A DNA stretch of 64,000 nucleotides from NCBI GenBank assembly GCA_049889395.1, contig JBMHDM010000005.1:1-64000 (forward strand), given 5' to 3'. Under the pieces are notes generated by a model, which was not told the origin of the DNA, made no database searches, and saw only the letters and a list, made by a program, of their open reading frames with translations. The translations under genes were made by a program, and so were the position numbers. How positions within the stretch are numbered: position 1 is the first letter of the stretch; the number at the start of each line of letters is the position of its first letter. Shown one piece after another: positions 1 to 8,824 of this stretch. This DNA comes from UBA3537 sp049889395. Its GTDB lineage: Bacteria; Bacteroidota; Bacteroidia; Flavobacteriales; Flavobacteriaceae.

Positions 1-19
1 GTGTCATCTGATGAAAACA

Positions 20-49
20 AAAAAGCCACATCTAATTGATATGGCTTTC
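20..49 (-). terminator. Terminator of the tRNA cluster
   Basis: A 7-bp stem (AAAGCCA paired with TGGCTTT) with a 13-base loop is followed on the minus strand by a T-run. It lies just downstream of the last minus-strand tRNA gene, so it probably ends the four-tRNA transcript. Confidence 0.7.
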
Positions 50-51
50 TG

Positions 52-125
52 TGATCGCGACAGGATTCGAACCTGTGACCGTCTGCTTAGAAGGCAGATG
101 CTCTATCCAGCTGAGCTACGCGACC
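52..125 (-). tRNA. tRNA-Arg (anticodon TCT)
   Basis: On the minus strand this reads as a cloverleaf. The acceptor strands GGTCGCG and CGCGATC pair with one G-U, the T-arm is GGTTCGAATCC, and the anticodon loop CTTCTAA gives TCT, which reads AGA/AGG. The discriminator base is A and CCA is not encoded. It is the last of four tRNA genes in one minus-strand cluster. Confidence 0.95.
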
Positions 126-148
126 ATTCAAGGACCTAAGCCCTGAAG

Positions 149-223
149 TCGGGGTGGCAGGATTCGAACCTGCGACCTCCGCGTCCCAAACGCGGCGCGA
201 TAACCGGGCTACGCTACACCCCG
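149..223 (-). tRNA. tRNA-Pro (anticodon TGG), copy 1
   Basis: The acceptor strands CGGGGTG and CACCCCG pair, the T-arm carries GGTTCGAATCC, and the anticodon loop TTTGGGA gives TGG. The 75-nt gene is identical to the copy at 266-340. CCA is not encoded. Confidence 0.95.
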
Positions 224-265
224 TTTTGGTTATCATTTATTTTTGATGTCATTTCAATATTTTTG

Positions 266-340
266 TCGGGGTGGCAGGATTCGAACCTGCGACCTCCGCG
301 TCCCAAACGCGGCGCGATAACCGGGCTACGCTACACCCCG
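266..340 (-). tRNA. tRNA-Pro (anticodon TGG), copy 2
   Basis: This gene is identical over 75 nt to the copy at 149-223, with 42 nt of unrelated sequence between them. The anticodon is TGG and CCA is not encoded. The arrangement looks like a tandem duplication that has been kept or homogenised. Confidence 0.95.
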
Positions 341-363
341 AACTGAAATGTTTTCAATCCTCG

Positions 364-447
364 CGGAGAGACCGGGATTCGAACCCGGGCAACACTTACG
401 CGTTGACAGATTAGCAATCTGCTCCATTACCACTCTGGCACCTCTCC
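364..447 (-). tRNA. tRNA-Ser (anticodon GCT)
   Basis: This is a class II tRNA with a long variable arm. The acceptor begins GGAGAGG, the anticodon loop TTGCTAA gives GCT (reads AGC/AGU), and the T-arm contains GGTTCGAATCC. The discriminator base is G, as expected for serine. It is the first tRNA behind the promoter at 485-515. Confidence 0.93.
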
Positions 448-484
448 TTTTATTTAAAGACCTTATGCAATAAAATTGCGGATG

Positions 485-515
485 CAAATGTAACTTTTCA
501 TTATCAAGAACGCAA
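485..515 (-). promoter_or_regulatory. Promoter of the tRNA cluster
   Basis: On the minus strand a TTG (513-515) is followed after 20 bases by TACATTTG (485-492). This matches the Bacteroidota vegetative promoter form TTG-N17-23-TAnnTTTG. Transcription would begin near 481, about 34 bases before tRNA-Ser. Confidence 0.65.
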
Positions 516-550
516 ACTATTATTTATATTTTTTTGTTCGTAAAATAACG

Positions 551-2611
551 CTATTCGGGATATTCTATTCGAAGATGATACATGTTGGCCAACTTAGACT
601 TTAAAACTTTTTTTATGGATTCAATATCCTTGAAAGTTATATTAGCATTTAAAAATTGATCGGCCTTAATTTGACTTGATATTATGCTATCTACAAAGTT
701 ATTTATAGATGTTGATGTGGGTTCTTTCAAACTTTTTGAGGCGGCCTCTACACTATCACACATCATCAAAATGGCAGTTTCCTTACTAAACGGTTTGGGC
801 CCATTGTACTTAAAATCTTCGGGGTCGAAGTCTAGGTTTAATTCCTTTTGCTTATTGTAAAAATAGCGAACAAAACTCGTTCCGTGATGTGTCCGAATAA
901 AATCAATCACACGGTCTGGGAGATTGTATTTTTTTGCAATTTCAATACCTTTTATAACGTGATCTATAATAATTCTGGCGCTTTCTTTTGGAGACAATTC
1001 GTCATGTGGGTTTGTTCCAGTCGTTTGATTTTCGGTAAAATAGGTTGGGTTTGACATTTTCCCAATATCATGATACAAAGCACCTACTCGAACGAGCATA
1101 GCGTTAGCCCGAATTTCATTGGCTACAGACTCTGCTAGATTGGCAACATTCAAGGAATGATGAAAAGTACCCGGAGCTTTATCTGAAAGCTCTTTGAGCA
1201 ATGATGAATTAGTGTCAGATAGTTCTAGAAGAGAAACATCAGATACAAGGCCAAATAATTTTTCATAGGCATAAATCAATGGCTGAACAAATAAAGTAGC
1301 CAATCCGCACAGTACAAATAAGAGAAAATTTTCCCACTTAAGGCCATCGATACTACCCTCATGAATAACATAAAAAGCAAAATAAGACACCATATAAATG
1401 AGTGTAATTTGACCAACAGAAATAAATAGATTTGCTCTTTTGTAGAGTTCAGAAACCGTTAGTATGGTTACAATGCCAGCAATAATTTGTAAAAACATGT
1501 ATTCGTAATTATTAGCTACCACAAACCCCAATAGCAACACTGTTATGACGTGTGCAAAAAGGCCTAGCCTTGCATCAAAAAATGCCTTTAAAATCAACGG
1601 TAAAATACAAAGTGGAACCACATAAATATAGGCTGCATTAAATTTTAATACCAGTGTGGTTAAAAACACCATCAAGGCGATATTAAAAAAAATAAAAGTG
1701 ACCTTAGTATTATTCAAAAATATTTCTGGTCGATACATTCGAAGAAATAAAAACAACATTAAAAGAGCCAATGCCACCAATACGCTGTAAGCTGCTAAAA
1801 TCCAAACATAATTAGACTCACTCCAAACCTGAGATTCATACTCGGACTCCAGAGATTTGAGCATGGCCAGTTTATCACCCTGAACGACTTCTCCTTTAGA
1901 AATTATTAATGTTCCCTTATCTACGCGCCCTCTTACCAATGACATCTGAGATAAGCGCTCATCAAGCGCAACTTCTGTCAATGAAGCATTAAAAGTTGCA
2001 TTCGGAGCAACTAAATCAAAGAAAATAGACTTAAAGGTTTTCCAGTAGGATTCATTGATGTTATTTTTCAATAAAGTTTCTACAAAATTATTGAGTTCCG
2101 ATTGAGGTAAAAATTCTTCATAATTAACAATTCTATCTTGAGTCTTATTAATTAAAACTGTTATAACTTGTTTGGGGTCATAGCCATAATTTTCGTCCAT
2201 TAATCCAACTTGATAAATCTTTTCTATGATCAATAATCCAACAGCATATAGTTCCAATTTTTGCTGATTATTTGATACCTCAAAAAAATCGCGTTCAAAA
2301 GCTAAATTGTAATTGTTTTTGATGCTTTGGAATCGAGTAGTATCGACATCAAAAAATACGGGAGAATCTTCAATGATACGTTCCTTTTCAAGCTGAAGCT
2401 CTGTCTTCGATTTCTCGATCGCAAAATCAAAAGGGGCATACAAGTTTTCTGATTGCCATGGTTTCCCATTTTCAAAACTGTACCTAAACGAGCCGCTTTT
2501 CGGAAACAAATAAACTAAAAAAACAGTGGTGACAATAAATAAAAATACCTTATACAACAAGGCGTTATTTTTGTATAATATGGGTAAAAATTGATTCATT
2601 TTTAAAGTCAA
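551..2611 (-). CDS. 7TM-HD family phosphodiesterase (PgpH-like)
   Basis: This 686-residue membrane protein has an N-terminal membrane segment (about residues 20-36), a large extracytoplasmic region to about 265, seven hydrophobic helices (about 270-460) and a cytoplasmic HD domain (about 480-650). The HD metal ligands are visible: HHSLN, then HDIGK, an HH pair in RTHHGTS and a late Asp in MCDSVEA. Proteins with this layout (PgpH in Firmicutes) hydrolyse cyclic di-AMP, so that substrate is inferred from the family. The start MTLKMNQ has a second Met four codons in, and either could be used. It is transcribed away from the thiolase gene and towards the tRNA cluster, with no terminator obvious between. 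Confidence 0.88.
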   Translation of the reverse strand: MTLKMNQFLPILYKNNALLYKVFLFIVTTVFLVYLFPKSGSFRYSFENGKPWQSENLYAPFDFAIEKSKTELQLEKERIIEDSPVFFDVDTTRFQSIKNNYNLAFERDFFEVSNNQQKLELYAVGLLIIEKIYQVGLMDENYGYDPKQVITVLINKTQDRIVNYEEFLPQSELNNFVETLLKNNINESYWKTFKSIFFDLVAPNATFNASLTEVALDERLSQMSLVRGRVDKGTLIISKGEVVQGDKLAMLKSLESEYESQVWSESNYVWILAAYSVLVALALLMLFLFLRMYRPEIFLNNTKVTFIFFNIALMVFLTTLVLKFNAAYIYVVPLCILPLILKAFFDARLGLFAHVITVLLLGFVVANNYEYMFLQIIAGIVTILTVSELYKRANLFISVGQITLIYMVSYFAFYVIHEGSIDGLKWENFLLFVLCGLATLFVQPLIYAYEKLFGLVSDVSLLELSDTNSSLLKELSDKAPGTFHHSLNVANLAESVANEIRANAMLVRVGALYHDIGKMSNPTYFTENQTTGTNPHDELSPKESARIIIDHVIKGIEIAKKYNLPDRVIDFIRTHHGTSFVRYFYNKQKELNLDFDPEDFKYNGPKPFSKETAILMMCDSVEAASKSLKEPTSTSINNFVDSIISSQIKADQFLNANITFKDIESIKKVLKSKLANMYHLRIEYPE

Positions 2612-2760
2612 TCAGAATCCAAAGATCGCATTTAACAGACGATGTGTTGGCATTTTCGAATGTAATATAAAGATAATTATTATCAATTTAAAATTTTATA
2701 ATACATCAGAGTTTCTACTAAAAATTAATTACATTAGTACTCTAAAATACTGAAAAAATC

Positions 2761-3939
2761 ATGAGCAAAGAAGTTGTTATTGTGTCGGCTGTCAGAACAC
2801 CTATTGGACGCTTTTTAGGAGCACTCTCTAGCTTATCTGCGCCACAACTCGGTGCTGCTGCCATAAAAGGTGCTTTGAATAAAATCGATCTAAACCCCAC
2901 AATGATTGACGAAGTGTTGATGGGTCAAGTTGTACAGGCTGGATGTGGACAAGCCCCAGCGCGTCAAGCAGCTATTCTTGCTGGAATACCCAACACGGTC
3001 CCTTGCACTACCGTGAATAAAGTTTGTTCATCAGGTATGAAAACCATCATGCAAGCTGCACAAAGTATTGCCCTTGGCAATGCTGATATTATTGTAGCTG
3101 GTGGCATGGAAAATATGAGCCGGATACCACATTACTACCATGCACGTCATGGTAAAAAATTTGGCCCCATTAGCTTGGAAGATGGGATGCAAAAAGACGG
3201 TTTAGTAGATGCCTATAATCAAGAAGCCATGGGCGTCTGTGCCGATGCATGTGCTACAGAATATGGCTTTTCTAGAGAAGATCAAGATGCCTTTGCCATT
3301 CAATCCTACACCCGCTCTGCAGAAGCTTGGACCAGTGGTAAGTTTGACAATGAAGTCATTCCAGTAGAGGTCCCCCAACGCCGCGGTGAACCCATTTTAG
3401 TTACAAAAGATGAAGAATTTACCAATGTCAAATTAGAAAAAATACCAGCCCTAAAGCCTGCCTTTACAAAAGAAGGCACCGTAACGGCGGCAAACGCCTC
3501 CACTATTAACGATGGTGCTGCTGCGCTTGTATTAATGAGCAAAGACAAAGCCCAAGAACTTGGACTACAACCATTAGCAACACTAACTGGTTTTGCAGAC
3601 GCCGCGCGTGAACCCGAGTGGTTTACAGTAGCACCCGCCAAAGCGCTCCCCAAAGCGCTAGACAAGGCCAACATCAGTATTGATGATGTAGATTATTTCG
3701 AGTTTAACGAAGCTTTTTCCGTAGTTGGCCTAGCCAATATGAAACTATTGAACCTCAACGATAGCAAAGTCAACGTCAATGGCGGTGCGGTTTCGCTTGG
3801 ACATCCCCTCGGGTGCTCCGGTGCAAGAATTGTAGTCACCCTACTCAATGTTTTGAAACAAAATAATGGAAAAATTGGAGCGGCAGCCATTTGCAATGGC
3901 GGCGGCGGTGCCTCGGCATTGATTCTAGAACGACACTAA
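2761..3939 (+). CDS. Acetyl-CoA C-acyltransferase (thiolase)
   Basis: This 392-residue cytoplasmic enzyme either condenses two acetyl-CoA molecules or cleaves 3-ketoacyl-CoA. The nucleophilic Cys89 lies in KVCSSGMK, His348 in GHPLGCSG and the second catalytic Cys378 in the C-terminal CNGGGGAS. Length and all three motifs fit the biosynthetic/degradative thiolase family (AtoB/PhaA type). The sequence alone does not settle chain-length preference or direction. The NlpC/P60 gene follows after only 2 bases, so the two are probably co-transcribed. Other CoA-ester genes in the window, such as the dehydrogenase at 21437, are distant, so no local beta-oxidation operon is present. Confidence 0.93.
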   Translation: MSKEVVIVSAVRTPIGRFLGALSSLSAPQLGAAAIKGALNKIDLNPTMIDEVLMGQVVQAGCGQAPARQAAILAGIPNTVPCTTVNKVCSSGMKTIMQAAQSIALGNADIIVAGGMENMSRIPHYYHARHGKKFGPISLEDGMQKDGLVDAYNQEAMGVCADACATEYGFSREDQDAFAIQSYTRSAEAWTSGKFDNEVIPVEVPQRRGEPILVTKDEEFTNVKLEKIPALKPAFTKEGTVTAANASTINDGAAALVLMSKDKAQELGLQPLATLTGFADAAREPEWFTVAPAKALPKALDKANISIDDVDYFEFNEAFSVVGLANMKLLNLNDSKVNVNGGAVSLGHPLGCSGARIVVTLLNVLKQNNGKIGAAAICNGGGGASALILERH

Positions 3940-3941
3940 TT

Positions 3942-4691
3942 ATGCAATACGGCCTATGCCATCTTAGTATGGTCCCGTTACGATTGGAACCTGCAGACCG
4001 AAGTGAGCTGACCTCGCAAATTTTGTATGGGGAATGTTTTAAGGTTTTGGAACATCGAAAAAAATGGAGCCGAATTCGACTCAATTATGATAGCTACGAG
4101 GGTTGGATCGACAACAAGCAATTTAAATTTATTGAAGAAAAAACCTACAAAACACAATGTGCTCAAGACGAACAATTATCCTCCGATTTGGTTCATTTCG
4201 TTACTGACGATAAACAACAACTTCAACCCATTGTGATGGGCAGTCAAATCAATTCGTGTTCGGTTCTTAATCACACCTTTGATGGCGATAGCTTGGTTGG
4301 ACAGCAAGTCAAAACCAAACTGATAGATACTGCCCTACTCTACCTTAACACCCCTTATCTTTGGGGTGGTAAATCCCCGTTTGGGATCGATTGTTCGGGC
4401 TTTACACAAATGGTCTATCGCTTGAATGGCTATAAGCTCCTGCGCGATGCCTCTCAACAGGCCACTCAGGGCGATGCCTTAAGTTTTATTGAAGAAAGCG
4501 AACCCGGCGATTTGGCGTTTTTTGACAATAACGAAGGGGCTATTATCCATGTCGGTATCATTATGGAAAACCACCACATTATTCATGCCCATGGTAAAGT
4601 ACGGATTGATCGTTTGGACCATTCCGGAATCTATAATATCGATACCAATACCCATTCCCATAAACTGCGGGTGATTAAGAGTATTGTTTGA
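3942..4691 (+). CDS. NlpC/P60 cell-wall peptidase with SH3-like domain
   Basis: This 249-residue protein is probably a gamma-D-glutamyl peptide hydrolase acting on peptidoglycan stems. Residues 1-65 look like a bacterial SH3 domain and about 120-249 form the NlpC/P60 domain. The catalytic Cys151 is in GIDCSGF, His203 in IIHVGI, and a third polar residue is probably His215 in IIHAHGK. No signal peptide is visible, so it may act on recycled fragments in the cytoplasm, like YkfC-type enzymes; that is inference. I chose ATG 3942, two bases after the thiolase stop, over an upstream in-frame start at 3891 that lies inside the thiolase gene. Confidence 0.9.
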   Translation: MQYGLCHLSMVPLRLEPADRSELTSQILYGECFKVLEHRKKWSRIRLNYDSYEGWIDNKQFKFIEEKTYKTQCAQDEQLSSDLVHFVTDDKQQLQPIVMGSQINSCSVLNHTFDGDSLVGQQVKTKLIDTALLYLNTPYLWGGKSPFGIDCSGFTQMVYRLNGYKLLRDASQQATQGDALSFIEESEPGDLAFFDNNEGAIIHVGIIMENHHIIHAHGKVRIDRLDHSGIYNIDTNTHSHKLRVIKSIV

Positions 4692-4710
4692 GAAATTTTT
4701 ATGTTAAAAC

Positions 4711-4744
4711 AAAAAACCCAATGCCATTACATTGGGTTTTTTTC
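4711..4744. terminator. Bidirectional terminator between NlpC/P60 and TPR genes
   Basis: The arms AAAAAACCCAATG and CATTGGGTTTTTTT flank a 6-base loop. The stem has a T-run on both strands and lies between convergent genes, so it can serve both. Confidence 0.9.
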
Positions 4745-4761
4745 TTCGAAAGGGTTTTGGC

Positions 4762-6009
4762 CTATTCCAAACTATCAGCCAGTTCTCTATATTTTTTGGC
4801 ATTGGCATCATCGCCAGTCGCCGAGAAAATATTGGACAACGTTTTGGCGGCTTGAAAGTTAGCCGGATCGGCCTTTAAGGCATTTTCCAAATACGGTATG
4901 GCATCCAAGTAGAGCTGGTTGCGTTCCGCACGAAGTTCGTCATAGCGACGGTCGTCAGCGGCAGAAGTTCCCAAATTATTCATCTCATTAATAATGGATT
5001 CTTCCTGACCCAAAATTAGAGCCGCCAAGTTGATATAGGCATTAACATAATCTGGGTTCAAATCGATAGCTAGCTCGTAGTATTTTTTAGCATTTTCAAC
5101 ATCATTAGCTTCACCGGCAATAACGCCAAGGTTGTATTGGAGTTCGGGGTTGTTGGGATCGCGTTCTGTGGCATATTCCAATAATTCTTTAAATTTTTGG
5201 ATATTCCCCATGGAATAATGCACATTGGCTTCGGTTAACACCAAATTTAAATCCTCTGGATTTTCTGCACGAGCTTCACGCATGGCTTCCAATGCTTTGT
5301 CAGTTCTTCCTTGCTGATTGTAAATCAAAGCCATGTTTTTAATGATTTCAGGATATTTTGATTGGCTATTTTTTTCTGTGGGGTTGGTGTGTGTACCAGA
5401 CTTCACAGAAACGTCTCTCAAAACCTCATTATCAAAAGCTTCTGTTTTTTTGGTTTCAACATTGACGGCATAATATTGTTTAAAGATTCCTGTAAACCCA
5501 AGATCTCTCAACCTTTCATACATCTCCAGAGAGCGATCATATTGTTTGGCATTGACCGCCGAGGAGGCGGCATAATACAAGTACAAGGTGTCTTTGGTTG
5601 ATATTTTATAAGCGTTATTGAAATAATCTGTTGCATCGTCAAAATTATTGCCTTGAGCCAAATCGCTTCCTTTAGTTAGTAAATGATTCAACAAATTTTG
5701 AAGGTGCTGATTTTTTTCTTGTAAAATTGAAGCAGAAGTTACCTTGCCAAATGCCTCAACAGCAGCATTCATATCAACTGAGGATCCCTGGCCGTTTTTG
5801 TACAGTAAGATACTTTTATAGAGATTATATTGGCTACTTTGCTTCTCGTCCATAACATCCAAAAATGATTCTGCTTCTGTAAGGGCAGCAGATGCTTTGT
5901 CAAAATTACCTCGATCCAATTCTTTTCCAGCAGTTCGAAGTTGTTTTTTTTGGGCTTGCATGGTTAAAGCAAAAACCAATGTAAGTCCAAAGATTAAGTA
6001 TTTTTTCAT
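4762..6009 (-). CDS. Exported tetratricopeptide-repeat protein
   Basis: This 415-residue protein starts with a typical signal peptide (MKKYLIFGLTLVFA, cleavage after about residue 20 at QAQ). The mature part is built of helical TPR-like repeats, clearest from about residue 220 onward (for example NPELQYNLGVIAGEANDVE followed by NPDYVNAYINLAALILG). TPR arrays hold protein complexes together; the partner is unknown. It follows gyrA by 18 bases on the same strand, an arrangement I recall as common in Flavobacteriaceae, so it is probably read from the gyrA transcript. The functional link to gyrase, if any, is not evident. Confidence 0.85.
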   Translation of the reverse strand: MKKYLIFGLTLVFALTMQAQKKQLRTAGKELDRGNFDKASAALTEAESFLDVMDEKQSSQYNLYKSILLYKNGQGSSVDMNAAVEAFGKVTSASILQEKNQHLQNLLNHLLTKGSDLAQGNNFDDATDYFNNAYKISTKDTLYLYYAASSAVNAKQYDRSLEMYERLRDLGFTGIFKQYYAVNVETKKTEAFDNEVLRDVSVKSGTHTNPTEKNSQSKYPEIIKNMALIYNQQGRTDKALEAMREARAENPEDLNLVLTEANVHYSMGNIQKFKELLEYATERDPNNPELQYNLGVIAGEANDVENAKKYYELAIDLNPDYVNAYINLAALILGQEESIINEMNNLGTSAADDRRYDELRAERNQLYLDAIPYLENALKADPANFQAAKTLSNIFSATGDDANAKKYRELADSLE

Positions 6010-6027
6010 GATTTCGTATTTAAAAAA

Positions 6028-8577
6028 TTAAGCTTCAGTTTGTGAGTCATTTGTTGTATTGTTTGTTGTTTCTGTTGATGAGACATTGTCTTCACTATCA
6101 GTGGAGTCATTATCAACATCAGCATGGTCTTCCTCCGCTTCGTCTTTCATCACTTTGGCTACTGCGGCGATAGAATCGGATCCTTTAAGATTGATTAATT
6201 TCACACCTTGTGTGGCACGTCCCATGACACGCAAATCTTCAACTGCCATGCGAATAGCTATTCCGGACTTGTTAATAATCATCAAATCGTCTTCGTCAGA
6301 TACATTTTTAATGGCTACCAAATGTCCAGTTTTGTCTGTAATAGAAATGGTTTTTACGCCTTTACCGCCACGGTTCGTAATTCTGTAATCATCCAAGCTA
6401 GATCGTTTGCCATACCCATTTTCAGAGACCACCAAGATATTACTTTCCATATCATTGACAGAAATCATGCCAATTACTTCATCGTTGTCGTGTGCTAAGG
6501 TGATGCCTCTCACGCCAGATGCGCCACGACCCATTGGTCGTGTCTTGGCTTCTTCAAAACGAATGGCTTTCCCCGACTTTAAGGCCAACATCACTTGACT
6601 TTCTCCTGTTGTTAGCTTGGCTTCCAAAAGTTCGTCTCCTTCTTTGATGGTTATGGCATTAATACCATTTGTGCGTGGTCTGGAGTATTGCTCCAAAGAG
6701 GTCTTTTTGACCTGACCTTTTTTGGTGGCCATGATGACATAATGCGCATTGATGTATTCATCATCTTTGAGATTTTGGGTGCAAATAAAGGCTTTTACCT
6801 TATCATCTTGCTCAATGTTTATGAGATTTTGAATGGCACGGCCTTTGGACGTTTTGCTACCCTCTGGTATTTCGTAAACACGCATCCAGAAACATTTTCC
6901 TTTTTGAGTAAAAAAGAGCATATATTGATGATTGGTTCCAACAAACAGGTGCTCCAAAAAGTCTTCGTTTCTTGTTGTTGAAGCTTTTTGACCAACGCCA
7001 CCTCTGTGTTGTGTTCTGTATTCTGTCAAAGAGGTTCTTTTGATGTAACCTGCATGTGAAATAGTGATCACGACTTGTTCATTTGGAATCATATCCTCAA
7101 TCGAAAGATCGCCACCAGCATATTCAATGTTAGAACGACGTTCGTCGCCATATTTGTCTTTTACGACGAGTAATTCATCTTTGATGATTTGCATACGACG
7201 ATCTTTTTTATCTAGAATATCTTTGAGATCTTCGATGGTTTTCATCAATTGTTCAAACTCGGAACGTAGTTTATCTTGTTCTAGGCCTGTCAATTGGCGC
7301 AAACGCATTTCTACAATGGCTTTCGCTTGAATTTCGGTGAGTTCAAAACGCTTGATCAGTTTTTCTCGAGCCTCGTCGGGGTTGGAAGAGCCACGAATGA
7401 TGGCGATAACTTCGTCAATATTATCAGAAGCAATTATTAACCCTTCAAGGATATGGGCCCGCTCTTCAGCTTTACGTAATTCAAATTGAGTTCTTCGAAC
7501 CACTACATCGTGGCGGTGATCAACAAAATGACGAATCATATCTTTAAGATTCAACATTTCTGGACGACCGTTAACCAAGGCGATGTTGTTAACACTAAAA
7601 GAAGATTGAAGCGCAGTATATTTGAACAACTTGTTTAAAACGATATTTGGGATAGCATCGCGTTTTAGAACGTAAACGATTCGCATTCCGTTGCGGTCTG
7701 ACTCATCGCGGATGGTAGAGATACCATCTAATTTTTTATCATTCACCAAATCCGCGGTTTTCTTGATCATATCCGCTTTATTGACCTGGTACGGTATTTC
7801 ACTTACGATAATACATTCTCTGCCATTAACTTCTTCAAAGTTGGCTTTTGCTCTCATAACGATTCGTCCACGCCCAGTTTCAAAAGCTTCTTTGACACCG
7901 TCGTAACCATAAATGATTCCTCCTGTTGGAAAGTCAGGCGCTTTGACATGCTGCATAAGTTCACTGATTTCTACATCATTGTTATCGATGTAGGTTGTAA
8001 TCCCATCGACTACTTCAGATAGGTTATGGGGTGGCATATTGGTAGCCATACCCACGGCTATACCAGATGCGCCATTAACTAAAAGCCCCGGTATTCTTGT
8101 GGGTAAAACGGTGGGCTCTTTTAAAGTGTCATCAAAATTAAGCTTGTGGTCGACCGTTTCTTTTTCAATATCTGCCAACATGTCCTCAGAGATCTTTCGC
8201 ATACGTGCTTCTGTGTAACGCATAGCAGCTGGACTATCGCCATCAATAGACCCAAAATTTCCTTGACCGTCTATAAGCATGTAGCGTAAACTCCATTCTT
8301 GAGCCATACGAACCATAGTGTCATAAACAGAAGTATCACCATGAGGGTGGTACTTCCCTAGTACTTCACCAACTATTCTGGCAGATTTTTTGTGAGCAGA
8401 GCTTGCTTTTACACCAAGTTCATGCATACCATACAAAACACGTCGATGGACTGGCTTTAAGCCATCACGAACGTCAGGTAATGCCCTAGAAACAATAACA
8501 GACATTGAATAGTCAATGTAGGCAGATTTCATTTCATCTTCGATGTTAATAGGTATTAACTTTTCTCCTTCAATCAT
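6028..8577 (-). CDS. gyrA: DNA gyrase subunit A
   Basis: GyrA is the DNA-cleaving subunit of gyrase, which introduces negative supercoils using ATP with GyrB. This 849-residue protein has the winged-helix/tower breakage-reunion half (about 1-500) with the active-site Tyr121 in AAMRYTEARM. Six beta-propeller blades (about 510-810) follow, with GQ/GYGKRSS-type repeats. The tail (about 815-849) is acidic and Ser/Thr-rich. The quinolone region reads HPHGDTSVYD, with Thr82 in place of E. coli Ser83 and Asp86 retained. Thr at this position is, to my knowledge, normal in flavobacteria. The gene is divergent from clpC across a 247-base region. Confidence 0.97.
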   Translation of the reverse strand: MIEGEKLIPINIEDEMKSAYIDYSMSVIVSRALPDVRDGLKPVHRRVLYGMHELGVKASSAHKKSARIVGEVLGKYHPHGDTSVYDTMVRMAQEWSLRYMLIDGQGNFGSIDGDSPAAMRYTEARMRKISEDMLADIEKETVDHKLNFDDTLKEPTVLPTRIPGLLVNGASGIAVGMATNMPPHNLSEVVDGITTYIDNNDVEISELMQHVKAPDFPTGGIIYGYDGVKEAFETGRGRIVMRAKANFEEVNGRECIIVSEIPYQVNKADMIKKTADLVNDKKLDGISTIRDESDRNGMRIVYVLKRDAIPNIVLNKLFKYTALQSSFSVNNIALVNGRPEMLNLKDMIRHFVDHRHDVVVRRTQFELRKAEERAHILEGLIIASDNIDEVIAIIRGSSNPDEAREKLIKRFELTEIQAKAIVEMRLRQLTGLEQDKLRSEFEQLMKTIEDLKDILDKKDRRMQIIKDELLVVKDKYGDERRSNIEYAGGDLSIEDMIPNEQVVITISHAGYIKRTSLTEYRTQHRGGVGQKASTTRNEDFLEHLFVGTNHQYMLFFTQKGKCFWMRVYEIPEGSKTSKGRAIQNLINIEQDDKVKAFICTQNLKDDEYINAHYVIMATKKGQVKKTSLEQYSRPRTNGINAITIKEGDELLEAKLTTGESQVMLALKSGKAIRFEEAKTRPMGRGASGVRGITLAHDNDEVIGMISVNDMESNILVVSENGYGKRSSLDDYRITNRGGKGVKTISITDKTGHLVAIKNVSDEDDLMIINKSGIAIRMAVEDLRVMGRATQGVKLINLKGSDSIAAVAKVMKDEAEEDHADVDNDSTDSEDNVSSTETTNNTTNDSQTEA

Positions 8578-8763
8578 AATGCGATTTTATTGCAATTAAT
8601 ATATTCAAGCTAATATAATACATTCGGTTATTTTAGATTAGTATTAACCTGTTTTTTTTGGGATATTTTATCAACAACATTAAGAAGTAAAAGTTTATAA
8701 AATAAAGTCAAAAAATTTTGATTTTATATTGTTTTTTCTATCATTTGTATAACCTATTTTTTT

Positions 8764-8781
8764 AAGGCACAGTTTTTGAAT
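8764..8781 (+). promoter_or_regulatory. Sigma-54-like element upstream of clpC
   Basis: The sequence AAGGCACAGTTTTTGAAT matches most of the sigma-54 (RpoN) -24/-12 consensus TGGCAC-N5-TTGCA, with the -24 GG at 8766-8767. The -12 dinucleotide is GA instead of GC, so the match is imperfect. It lies about 45 bases before the clpC start, a suitable distance for a promoter. Confidence 0.35.
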
Positions 8782-8824
8782 TAAACATAACCTAAAATTC
8801 GTATTTTTATACAAAATATTTTCT

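Noticed and set aside
3891..3941. Extended NlpC/P60 start within the thiolase gene
   Set aside because: The extra residues are unlike the family and overlap the conserved thiolase C-terminus. ATG 3942 follows the stop by two bases.
7800..8340. Thr82 in the GyrA quinolone region as a resistance mutation
   Set aside because: Thr at this position is, to my knowledge, the normal residue in flavobacteria. Asp86 is intact, so resistance cannot be claimed.
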